Shown: one piece after another, positions 22,451 to 31,000 of the stretch | Position numbering within the stretch: the stretch's first letter is position 1 | Layout: each line of letters begins with the position of its first letter | DNA from: a bacterium | GTDB taxonomy: Bacteria; Hydrothermota; UBA3073; JACQXS01 | Direction: 5' to 3' | Assembly: GCA_030605695.1 (NCBI GenBank) | Contig: JAUWHX010000021.1 | Location: 1 to 36,014 of the forward strand | Length of the DNA stretch: 36,014 bases | Notes under the pieces: model-generated | Database searches by the model: none | What the model saw: only the letters and a program-made list of their open reading frames with translations | What the model was told of the DNA's origin: nothing | Position numbers and translations under genes: made by a program

Positions 22451-23074
22451 ATGAGACTTGATGTATCACCAACTCGGATGGAGCTTTTGGGACTTCGTAA
22501 ACGAACTGCCCTTGCAAAACGGGGACATAAGTTGCTTAAAGACAAACAAGATGAGTTAATGAGAAAACTTTTAGAAGGATTGAAAATTTTAAGAGAGTTG
22601 AGGGAAAAGTTGGAAAGAGAGCTTGAATTCACGATAAAAAGATTTTTATTTGCACGGAGTTCAATGAATTCTGGAGAGGTTGAAGAAGCATTTCTTTTGC
22701 CTGGCAAGGAGCTACGGATAGAACTTGAGAAGAAAAGGTTTTTAAATGTTGAGGTTCCTATTTTCAAAAGGATAGTATCCGGAAAAATACACTGTTATGG
22801 ATTTGCGAGAACAAGCCCGGAACTTGACCTTTCACTTTTGAGTCTTGAAAAAGTAGTAGAGGAAATAATAGAACTTGCAGAGCGTGAAAAATCTATTGAG
22901 CTTATAGCGATGGAGATACAACGGACAAGGAGAAGGGTAAACGCTCTTGAATATGTTTTGATTCCATCGCTTGTAGAGACTGTGAGATATATTCAGATGA
23001 AGTTATCAGAGATGGAGCGAGGTAATCTTTCAAGATTAATGCGTATAAAAGAAATAATAAGAGGCAGTGAGTAA
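22451..23074 (+). CDS. atpD: V-type ATP synthase subunit D
   Basis: 207 residues, the normal length for the central-stalk subunit D of V/A-type ATPases, a long antiparallel coiled coil that turns inside the catalytic hexamer. Diagnostic sequence: SPTRMELLGLRKRTALAKRGHKLLKDKQDEL at the N-terminus and RRVNALEYVLIPSLVETVRYI with MKLSEMERGN at the C-terminus (split here as motifs). The ATG at 22451 lies at the predicted transcription start with no Shine-Dalgarno site; longer frames upstream run through the promoter. It stands alone: no other V-ATPase subunit is adjacent, which is unusual since D normally follows A and B. Confidence 0.93.
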   Translation: MRLDVSPTRMELLGLRKRTALAKRGHKLLKDKQDELMRKLLEGLKILRELREKLERELEFTIKRFLFARSSMNSGEVEEAFLLPGKELRIELEKKRFLNVEVPIFKRIVSGKIHCYGFARTSPELDLSLLSLEKVVEEIIELAEREKSIELIAMEIQRTRRRVNALEYVLIPSLVETVRYIQMKLSEMERGNLSRLMRIKEIIRGSE

Positions 23075-23134
23075 ATTATAAGTTATGAATTTTCTATCGT
23101 TAGTTTTTAATTTATAATTCAAAGAGGAGGTAAT

Positions 23135-23473
23135 ATGGAGTTCTTGTTACTTGGAGGAATGATTCTTTTAATGGGAGTTCTAAACAAGATACTTGTTTTC
23201 AAACAAGCGAATAAAGCTCTTATAGGACTTAAACTCCCTATTGGCATTGTAGTATTTTTTGTTGGAGTTAGCTCATTTGCAAAGGGAGTAGGATTTATCT
23301 TTCCCGGTATTATGGGAATAATAGCAGGTGTATTTCTCATAATGGATTTACTTAAACTAATTCCAATGGCATCAGACTCTCTTGAGAGAGTAGATATAGC
23401 AATTACAGGATTTCAAATCCCTATTGGTATTCTTACATCAATATCAGCTATAATAGGGTTGTTTATGAGATAA
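23135..23473 (+). CDS. Small membrane protein, four helices with internal duplication
   Basis: 112 residues, nearly all hydrophobic, four predicted membrane helices. The second and fourth helices look duplicated: IGLKLPIGIVVFFVG against TGFQIPIGILTSISAIIG. A good Shine-Dalgarno (AGAGGAGGT) lies 6 nt before ATG. It sits 60 nt after the V-ATPase subunit D gene; the gap contains a small AATTATAA/TTATAATT hairpin. Function not recognised; a role with the ATPase is only a guess from position. Confidence 0.75.
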   Translation: MEFLLLGGMILLMGVLNKILVFKQANKALIGLKLPIGIVVFFVGVSSFAKGVGFIFPGIMGIIAGVFLIMDLLKLIPMASDSLERVDIAITGFQIPIGILTSISAIIGLFMR

Positions 23474-23528
23474 AACAACTGCAAGATAGCCTCTTTTGCT
23501 ACATCTTTCGTATAGATTTCCAGACTGT

Positions 23529-24125
23529 ATGTTGACATATAAGTTTCCTTGGATTTTTGAGCTTGCATTTAAAATTCCTCCTCTTTTAATCTGGAGAAAG
23601 AAGAGTTTAAAAACTTTGGTAAGGGCAATTCGTGAATTATCCATACAACCACATAAAATATTGGACATTGGATGTGGAGCTGGAGTTTTGACTCCAGTGA
23701 TTAGAATGCTATATCCTGAGGCAGAAATACTTGGCATAGATAGTTCTGCCGAGATGATAGATTTTGCAAGAATGAAATATGGGAATCTTGCAGAATTCAA
23801 GGTAGTAGATTTTTTAGGATATGAAGGGGCTTATGATTTAATCATCGGGTTTTATAGTTTTGAGTTTTTCCCTTTATTTGAGGGGATAAAAAGAGTGAAA
23901 AAACTCCTTAAACCCGGAGGAGTGTGTATTATAATAACAACCGGGAGAGCTCCTTTTAGTATCTTACATCAGTTTTTTGTGAGCAAACTTTTGAGAACGG
24001 AACTTTATCTTTATTCTCCATCTGATTTTTATAAATTTCTTGTAAAAGAGAATTTTTCCTTGCAGACAAAAATTATAAGTGAGATTGAGGGAAGCTATCT
24101 TCTTTCCATTAAATCTCTGGGATGA
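23529..24125 (+). CDS. SAM-dependent class I methyltransferase
   Basis: 198 residues from ATG 23529; a TTG at 23496 in the same frame is an alternative. SAM-binding motif I KILDIGCGAGVLTPV (about residues 43-57), motif II acid in ILGIDSSAEMIDFA, and motif post-I to IV YDLIIGFYSFEFF and LLKPGGVCIII make this a Methyltransf_11/25-type enzyme. The substrate cannot be told. It faces the minus-strand T9SS cargo gene convergently across 97 bp holding two palindromes. Confidence 0.88.
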   Translation: MLTYKFPWIFELAFKIPPLLIWRKKSLKTLVRAIRELSIQPHKILDIGCGAGVLTPVIRMLYPEAEILGIDSSAEMIDFARMKYGNLAEFKVVDFLGYEGAYDLIIGFYSFEFFPLFEGIKRVKKLLKPGGVCIIITTGRAPFSILHQFFVSKLLRTELYLYSPSDFYKFLVKENFSLQTKIISEIEGSYLLSIKSLG

Positions 24126-24160
24126 ATTCCAAGCTACGAAATTAATTAGTTGTAAAGAAA

Positions 24161-24184
24161 GGGGCAGACACACAGGTCTGCCCC
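24161..24184. terminator. GC-rich hairpin between convergent genes
   Basis: GGGGCAGAC (24161-24169) and GTCTGCCCC (24176-24184) form a perfect 9-bp stem with 6-nt loop. It could terminate both convergent genes, but lacks a clear U-tract on either side. Its form (GGGGCAGACacacag...) resembles the dispersed palindrome family found inside genes here. Confidence 0.5.
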
Positions 24185-24204
24185 CATATCTTCTGTCAAA
24201 CAGA

Positions 24205-24226
24205 ATTTGATAAATCAAATCTCTAC
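24205..24226 (-). repeat. Palindromic element GTAGAG-ATTTGAT-TT-ATCAAAT
   Basis: Minus strand: GTAGAG followed by ATTTGAT, TT, ATCAAAT. It is the same layout as GTAGGA-GCTTGAT-TT-ATCAAGC inside comEC (34764-34787, + strand). The TAG of GTAG serves as the stop codon of the cargo gene at 24223. Confidence 0.7.
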
Positions 24227-25929
24227 TTGAGTAAGATAAGTTTCTTTGTCCCAGTTTCTTCTCCAATCTCAAATTTGCAGAAATAGATTCCAGATACTAA
24301 CTCTTTGGTATCAAGTTTGAGTTCGTGCTTTCCTTCTGTTCTAACCTGGTCCAGAAGAGTAGTAACCAGCCTGCCAGTTATGTCGTAGAGTTTGATACTC
24401 ACATGAGCTTTAGTAGGAAGTTCGTAGAGAATTGAGCCGGAAGTTTGAATAGGATTGGAGTAATCTACTTTGAAGCTTGGCTTTACTGAGGATTCTTCCA
24501 CCCCATAAGCTGGCACATGAACAATCCTCATCATAAAATCATGTGCAGCAACAACTTCCCAAACACTTAGGTCATCGGACCAGTACGACCTATTATCTAC
24601 TGGCGAGTTCTCATCTGATCCAATGGCAGGTCCGGTATCATTTTCTGCAAATTTCGCTACAAGCCAGATGTCATCTGTTGTAGTAATTTGTGTCAAAGTA
24701 CTATCAAAGTCTACAACTATCCACTCTGGAGATGCAAATGCCAATGGACCTGTAATTGTTTGATATGGAGAGCCCATATCTGGAGTTGATGCACTCCCGG
24801 GGAACAATCCTATATATTCAAGAGCTTTGGTGCTATTTACATAGACCTTACCTTTTGTAACATAGAATGGCGGGACGACATAAGACGTAAATCTCGCGGC
24901 AAAGGCATCGTCGGCTCCATTTGGAGTATTCACTGCCCACCATCCTTCTTTTTTGAAGTCGTCGTATGCAATTTCACCGTGTTCATAGCTTTGGGAAACC
25001 CGTGATAGAGTATCGTTGTCAGGAACCTCGTCTCCAGCAAGAGATGTAGCAAAAGTAACAGTATGTTCTTCATTATAAAGAAGAGGAGTCCAATTAACGA
25101 ATGTAAGAGGTTGTGTAGCACCTGAAGCTAAATCGTTAACTGTCTGAGAATCTGCATACACAAGGGTGCCAAGATGGTCTGTTATAATGCATCCCACTTT
25201 AAATGTTTCAGTGTTAAGTCCTGTGTTTTTCGCTGTAGCTTTTACCTCGTAGCTTGTTCCAACATACACACCACCAGAAGGAGCTTCTGTTGAGAACACG
25301 CAAACATCGTGATCAACTGAAGTCCATGAGACATATGCGAACTTTGCATGCTCGCCATAAGAGGAATTTGGTAGCCAAACACCAGATGAATCATAAAAAC
25401 TATGTCCTTGAAAAGCATCGTCTGATATACAAAAAGGACTCCCTGATGGAACATCTCCAGGCACTACTGAGAGCCAGAAATCTCCTGACTCAATTTTTAT
25501 TGAATCAGGTAGGTCATGCATTGTTTCACTTGGATAGTTGAGGGCAGTCAAGTCCACGGATTCATAGAGAACTGTCTGTCCGTCACCAGCATAGATTTTG
25601 AACCTGAACTGGTCGCTAATCCAAGGGTTACCTCCATCTTTATAAAATATACTCTTCACCTTTTTAATCCAAAAAGGGTACTGAACCTGTGAGAAGTCAG
25701 ACATTTCAAAGAAAGTTGCTCTCTCAGGAGTCCAAGTGAAGAAAGCACCAGTTCCACTATAATAAGTTATCCATTCTTCAGCTTTTTCCCCCTTTAAGAT
25801 GACCGAGTTCTTGGCACTGGGACCTACCCAACCTGCTTTTACCGTATTGCTTATCACTCTGCCCATATAGTCTCCAAAACAATAACTTGCAATTACCACA
25901 CCTAAAATAAAAAACATAACCTTTTTCAT
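24223..25929 (-). CDS. Secreted cargo protein with T9SS-like sorting domain
   Basis: 568 residues from ATG 25929, preceded by GGAGGAGG at 7 nt. Signal peptide MKKVMFFILGVVIASYCFG. The body is beta-rich and repetitive in style (ANTGLNTETFKVGCIITDH, then DLASGATQPLTFVNWTP, PDNDTLSRV) like a CARDB/Ig adhesion-type module, with no catalytic motif. The C-terminal ~80 residues are a sorting domain: VDYSNPIQTSGSILYELP, VSIKLYDITGRLVTTLL, and SGIYFCKFEIGEETGTKKLILLK. Expected to be exported by the type IX system and anchored or released at the surface. Transcribed from its own promoter with a ~125-nt leader. Confidence 0.87.
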   Translation of the reverse strand: MKKVMFFILGVVIASYCFGDYMGRVISNTVKAGWVGPSAKNSVILKGEKAEEWITYYSGTGAFFTWTPERATFFEMSDFSQVQYPFWIKKVKSIFYKDGGNPWISDQFRFKIYAGDGQTVLYESVDLTALNYPSETMHDLPDSIKIESGDFWLSVVPGDVPSGSPFCISDDAFQGHSFYDSSGVWLPNSSYGEHAKFAYVSWTSVDHDVCVFSTEAPSGGVYVGTSYEVKATAKNTGLNTETFKVGCIITDHLGTLVYADSQTVNDLASGATQPLTFVNWTPLLYNEEHTVTFATSLAGDEVPDNDTLSRVSQSYEHGEIAYDDFKKEGWWAVNTPNGADDAFAARFTSYVVPPFYVTKGKVYVNSTKALEYIGLFPGSASTPDMGSPYQTITGPLAFASPEWIVVDFDSTLTQITTTDDIWLVAKFAENDTGPAIGSDENSPVDNRSYWSDDLSVWEVVAAHDFMMRIVHVPAYGVEESSVKPSFKVDYSNPIQTSGSILYELPTKAHVSIKLYDITGRLVTTLLDQVRTEGKHELKLDTKELVSGIYFCKFEIGEETGTKKLILLK

Positions 25930-26061
25930 CTTTTTCCTCCTCCTTTTATAAAAACATCTATACATTCTGTCAGCAACTCTATTACTTCATACACACCTCC
26001 TTTTATTAAATCATTGTTTCTCACTTTATAAATGCTACCATTTCCTTTCATTTATTTATTA

Positions 26062-26090
26062 AGTATAATTCTTAAGATTACTTTTGTCAA
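26062..26090 (-). promoter_or_regulatory. Promoter of the T9SS cargo gene, with long leader
   Basis: Minus strand TTGACA (26090-26085), 17-nt spacer, TATACT (26067-26062), preceded by TTTTTC. The leader to ATG 25929 contains a second strong site AGGAGGTGTGT in front of ATG-AAG-TAA near 25985, a two-codon open frame. Confidence 0.75.
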
Positions 26091-26153
26091 GAAAAATTGC
26101 TTTGCATTATACTTATTTTTTTATTCATTTTCTTCAAACTTTAAGGGTTTTTC

Positions 26154-26181
26154 TTGACAAACATCTTTTCTACATTATCTT
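26154..26181 (+). promoter_or_regulatory. Promoter of the epimerase-T9SS operon
   Basis: TTGACA (26154-26159), 16-nt spacer, TATCTT (26176-26181), preceded by GGGTTTTTC. Predicted initiation near 26188, 3-4 nt before ATG 26192, with no room for a Shine-Dalgarno site. Confidence 0.7.
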
Positions 26182-26191
26182 TTCACACAAG

Positions 26192-26587
26192 ATGATAAAA
26201 ATTGAGCATATTGGGATAGCTGTAAAAAATATTGAAGAAGGACTTAAGATTTGGGAAGATATTTTTGGACTCAGGACAGAGAAAATTACTCAAGTAAAAT
26301 CTCGAAATGTAAAAATAGCTCTTATTGATGCAGGAGGAGCAAAAATAGAACTTTTGGAACCTACGGGAGAGAAAAGCCCAATTGCAAAATTCTTGAAAAA
26401 GAGAGGCGAAGGATTACATCATATCTGTTTTGAAACAAAAGATATTGAGACTACTGTAGCCACATTAAAAAAGAAAGGGATTATGTTAATAGACAAATCT
26501 CCGAGACCTGGGGCATTTTCAAAGAAAATTGTTTTCTTGCATCCTTCTTCGTCCCAAGGTGTTCTCATCGAGCTTTGTGAGAAATAA
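26192..26587 (+). CDS. mce: Methylmalonyl-CoA epimerase
   Basis: 131 residues, vicinal-oxygen-chelate fold; interconverts the R and S forms of methylmalonyl-CoA in propionate/succinate metabolism. Seen: MIKIEHIGIAVKNIEEGLK with the metal-binding His near 6, GAKIELLEPTG, GEGLHHICFETKDIE with the second His, and the closing VLIELCEK with the metal-binding Glu. Length is typical. The start was set at 26192 because the promoter -10 ends at 26181 and the match to the family begins here. Its stop is followed immediately by the ATG of a secreted protein gene, an odd metabolic partner. Confidence 0.93.
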   Translation: MIKIEHIGIAVKNIEEGLKIWEDIFGLRTEKITQVKSRNVKIALIDAGGAKIELLEPTGEKSPIAKFLKKRGEGLHHICFETKDIETTVATLKKKGIMLIDKSPRPGAFSKKIVFLHPSSSQGVLIELCEK

Positions 26588-28042
26588 ATGATTTTTCTGA
26601 CTTTTATTATCTTAAACAACTGGTCGCCTGATACTCTTATTAGTGAAGGTTATACTTCCTATCCCAACCAAAATAATATAGTTTGTGATGCAAGTGGAGA
26701 CATGCACATTTCATGGTTTAAATGGAATGGTGGGTCTTCATATTCTATATACTATCAACATTACACAGGGACTCAGTGGATAGGTTATGAAGACTTATCT
26801 ACCGGAATAACAGGAGGATTCAATTATTTACCATCTATAACAAATTGGAGTTCTGCATCTGGAGATTTGTTCCTTTTCGCATTATGGCAAACCAATTGGG
26901 TAAGTCATCGGGGCGAAGGATATTTTAGAATAGCTCTGAGGAAGTTTTCCTCAACTGGAGAATGGGAAGATACTATAGCATTTGTTTCATCTGATTCAAT
27001 GGATGCTTTTGCTCCCTGTGCAGTATGTGATTACAAAGGAGTAGTTCATATCGTATGGGAACAAGGATATGAAATTTGTTACAGGAATCTCACAGTCTTT
27101 GGCTTTTCAGATGAGATTTTTTATCTTTCAAACAGCGGGGTATATACAGCTTATCCTGCAATAGCAACTTTTGAAGAGAAATTATTCGTTGTTTGGGAAG
27201 ATTTAAGGGATGGAAATTTCGAAATATATTTTAAAGAATTTGATGGAAATAAGTGGAGTGATGATAAGAGAGTTACAAATTCAACTTCTGCTTCTCTTTT
27301 CCCAAGTTTATGTGTTGATTCAACTGGTATAGTTCATATCGTATGGCAAGAAGATGCAATCGGAGGATATAAAATCTTTTACACTAATTATACTCAAGGA
27401 AATTTTGATACTCCCAGCGTAGCTGTAGAATCTCCAAGCGAAGCAATGAGATCATCTATCGTAAGTGATGGGGAGAAAATTCATCTTGTATGGTCAGACT
27501 CAAGGGATGGAGACTGGGAAATCTATTACAAAGTTAAAAGTCAAAAGTTAAAAGTGAAAAGTGAATGGGAAGCTCCTGCAAGATTGACATATAGTTCAGG
27601 AGTTTCGGCAGACCCAAGTATCAGTGCAGACAAAGATGGAAATCTTTATCTCTTGTTTTGGGATACTCGTGATGGAAAGGCAAAAATATATTTCAAGAAG
27701 AAAGAACTCAAGAACACAAAAGCACAAGAGCACAAAAGTGTAAATTTAGTCATCTCGCCAAATCCGTTCACTCAAACTACAGTGATTAGGGTTCAGGGGT
27801 TAGGGGTTAGTGAAAAGCAAGCTGACCCTACGATTCACGATTCACGATTCACGATTCACGATATTGCTGGCAGACTCATCCGGGAATTTCCGATCCACGA
27901 TGCAGGGTTTGCGATTCACGAAGTAGTTTGGGATGGCAAGGATGCTAACGGAGTAGAGTTAAATTCTGGAATTTACTTTTTGAAAATTGAAAATCAAGAG
28001 TTGAAGAAGAAAATAGTTGAAAAAATCATTTTGATAAGATGA
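26588..28042 (+). CDS. Secreted propeller-like protein with T9SS sorting domain
   Basis: 484 residues. A very short hydrophobic N-terminus (MIFLTFIILNN) may be a reduced signal peptide. Repeats of form GVVHIVWEQGYEICYRN, KLFVVWEDLRDGNFEIYFKE, GIVHIVWQED, KIHLVWSDSRDGDWEIYYK and LYLLFWDTRDGKAKIYF match the blades of the 8570-9919 protein. The sorting domain begins VISPNPFTQTTVIRV and ends SGIYFLKIENQ...EKIILIR. Two 7-nt repeat blocks are in frame: AAAGTTA-type (27530-27564, KVKSQKLKVKS) and CGATTCA-type (27831-27862, PTIHDSRFTIHD), the latter inside the sorting domain. The stop overlaps the next gene by ATGA. Confidence 0.85.
   Translation: MIFLTFIILNNWSPDTLISEGYTSYPNQNNIVCDASGDMHISWFKWNGGSSYSIYYQHYTGTQWIGYEDLSTGITGGFNYLPSITNWSSASGDLFLFALWQTNWVSHRGEGYFRIALRKFSSTGEWEDTIAFVSSDSMDAFAPCAVCDYKGVVHIVWEQGYEICYRNLTVFGFSDEIFYLSNSGVYTAYPAIATFEEKLFVVWEDLRDGNFEIYFKEFDGNKWSDDKRVTNSTSASLFPSLCVDSTGIVHIVWQEDAIGGYKIFYTNYTQGNFDTPSVAVESPSEAMRSSIVSDGEKIHLVWSDSRDGDWEIYYKVKSQKLKVKSEWEAPARLTYSSGVSADPSISADKDGNLYLLFWDTRDGKAKIYFKKKELKNTKAQEHKSVNLVISPNPFTQTTVIRVQGLGVSEKQADPTIHDSRFTIHDIAGRLIREFPIHDAGFAIHEVVWDGKDANGVELNSGIYFLKIENQELKKKIVEKIILIR
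27831..27862 (+). repeat. Heptanucleotide block CGATTCA, in coding sequence
   Basis: 4.5 copies of CGATTCA within the T9SS sorting domain, replacing the usual LTIYD strand with TIHDSRFTIHD. A degenerate second block follows at ~27893-27920. Confidence 0.85.
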
Positions 28043-31000
28043 GAAAAATTTCTGGATTAGCAATTTGTTGGTTTGCAAGTTTGCTGATAACAGGGAAAGT
28101 AGCAGATTCTTTTAGTTCTGGGAGATTGTGGAAAACCTCGCCTGATGGAGAGACCTCCTGGTATCAATTATCAAAGTCAGAAAATTTCTCCTACAAAGCT
28201 CCTCCTCAACTTATCTCTTCTAACCCAAGTGGTTGTGTAGTTGAAATTCCTTCAGGAGATGAGGAAGTTTTTATTCTTGTAGGTATTCCTCCTCGTGGAC
28301 AAGTTAAATGTAATCAAGGAACCATTGACCAAATTGCGTGGATAAGAAGACATCGGATTGCAAGAATTTCAGTCAAACCCTTCAAGAACAAAAAAAGAGA
28401 GATACACATAAATTGGGAAACAACTAAAGGAAATTTGGGATTACCTGAAAATACACCATTTGAGCATATATTAAGAAAACATCTTGTAAATTATGAAGTC
28501 TCAAAAAATTGGGTAAGACCAAGAAAAGTCAAAAGTCAAAAGTCAAAAGTCAAAAGTTGTAAAATTATTGTGGAACAAGAAAGAATATATCGTGTAAGTT
28601 ATGAAGATATTTGTGACATAATCCCAGAGAATATAGACCCCAGAACTATCAAGCTAACTCATTGTGGATTTGAAGTTCCTATAGTTATAAAGGGGGAAGA
28701 AGATGGAAATTTTAATTCAGATGATTGGTTTGAGTTCTATGCCAAGCGAAGAGAAGGTGAATTTACATACTTGAATTTATATTCTGATACAAATGTCTAT
28801 TGGCTTGAATTTGGAGGCCCACCCGGCGCAAGGTTAGCAAAAGAGAGCTGTGAGCCTTATCAAGCATCGGTTGTTTCTTCTTACCCATCTAAAATTCACT
28901 TTGAGCAAGACAGTATTTATAGACTTTTCGGTGATTACCCGGACACCATTGACCCTTGGTTCTGGGCTGGATTTGACTATGAGAAAAGTTTCTACTTAGA
29001 AACACCAAATCCAGTTACATCTGCCGATTGTAGTTTAAAAATTGTTCTTCGGACATCAAATGGGCCAGGAAAATGTCAGATAAAATTGAACAATAACTTC
29101 ATAGGAGAAATAGATTTTCCAGATGCTCAAGGATTCCCCATTACATTTGAAACATCCTTTTCACAAAATATTCTTAGAGATTCAACTGAGCTTACTCTTA
29201 CGCCAATAGCAGGAAATATTTATCTCAATTTTGTCGAATTAAGTTACTCAAGACTATATAAAGCTCACAACGGCTATATAAAATTTAAACCATCTGTTCC
29301 CGGAACCCACAAATTTAAGATAACTGGATTTGTGAACCCCGAAATCAAAGTTTGGAAAATCGGCACCTCATTTATTGTTGATGGGAAAAACGAGTATGAC
29401 GATAGTTCGCAAACTTACACTTACACTTTTCAAAACACAGCCGATATCTATACTGAGTATATAGCACGGGATTTTGAACTCAAGCATATACGAATTGAGA
29501 CTACTTCCTCAGACCTTAGGTCTCCAGCCAATCGGGCAGATTATATAATCATTACTAATTCGGAGTTCTATAATTCCGTCTCAAGTTATGCAAATTGGAA
29601 AGAGAGGCAAGGATTTACTTGCAAAGTAGTAAATCTTCAGGATATTTATGATGAATTCAATTTCGGACTTGTTTCTCCAAATGCTATTCACAATTTTCTA
29701 AAATATGCTTTTGAAACTTGGAGTCTCCCTCCTGTTTATGTATTATTACTTGGAGATGCCAGTTACGACCATCGCAACATTCTTGGCTTCGGCAATAATG
29801 ATATAGTTCCTTCTAAAACTTTGTTTGATGAAAACTTGATTCTTATCCCCTGTGATAATTTATATGCTTGTATTAGCGGTGATGACCCAATACCAGATAT
29901 CTTCTTGGCAAGATTACCTGCAAAAAATGTTCAAGAATTTAATATTATGTTTGGAAAACTCAAGCAATATGAAGAAGCAAAACTATGGGGAGAATGGAGA
30001 AAAACCTTTTTAATAGGAATCGGAGAAGAAGATTTAACTGATGAAATGGAAAAGCTCATAAAGAATATCCCCCAAAGTTATGAAGTTAAAAGAGCCTACT
30101 ATCCCAAAGTTTCCCAGCCTGAGCTCGTAAATGCCATTAACAAGGGTGCACTTTTTTTATCTTATATGGGACACAGTGGACAAAGAGAATGGGCTGGAGG
30201 ATTACTATGGAAAGATGCTCTCCCCGGACTTATGAATATAGGAAGACTTCCATTTGTAGCAGTGCTTGGATGTTACAATGGAGTTTTTGACCATCCCAGA
30301 GAAGATTTTATGGGTGAACTATTTGTAAAATCACCCGGCGCAGCAATTGCTTACTGGGGACCAGCAGGAGGCGTAGGGATAGGAGCTAAAGGTTTAATAA
30401 AAGGGCCCCTTGATGCTTTGTGCACTGAAGCAAAAAATACTTCTGGAATCCTTGCTCTCCACGGAATAATTGAATGCTTTGAAAGTACAAGACACCCCAA
30501 AAATGTATTGCAACAAGTACTTCTGGGAGACCCAACTACCCCTATTTACTCTCCTCAACAAAATATAGAGCTAACTCTAATACCTCCTTCTTTATTGCCC
30601 GGCGATAGTTGCACAATATTTGGCAAATTTCCTTCTAGTATTTCTGGAGAAGCAATCCTCACAATCTATACCAATGACACAACTCAATTCAAGAAAATCA
30701 GAACTTCTGTGACAGGAGGAAAGTTTGAAACAAGTTTTATATTACCAGACACCGTTGCTGAAGGAAATGGGAAAATCATAGCTTATGCTTGGAGCGATAC
30801 AACTGACTTCACTGGAATAACCCACTTTTCTATTAGTGTTCCTAATATTTACCCAATCCTCATTATACCGGAGAATCCTATAAGTAAAGACTCAGTTCTC
30901 ATAAAGGTAAAAGCTTTTGACCTCGCAGGAATCAACTGGGTAAGATGCCTCTGGGGAATAAATCCTCCTCCCTGGAACATAATCCCTATGCTTCCAGATA

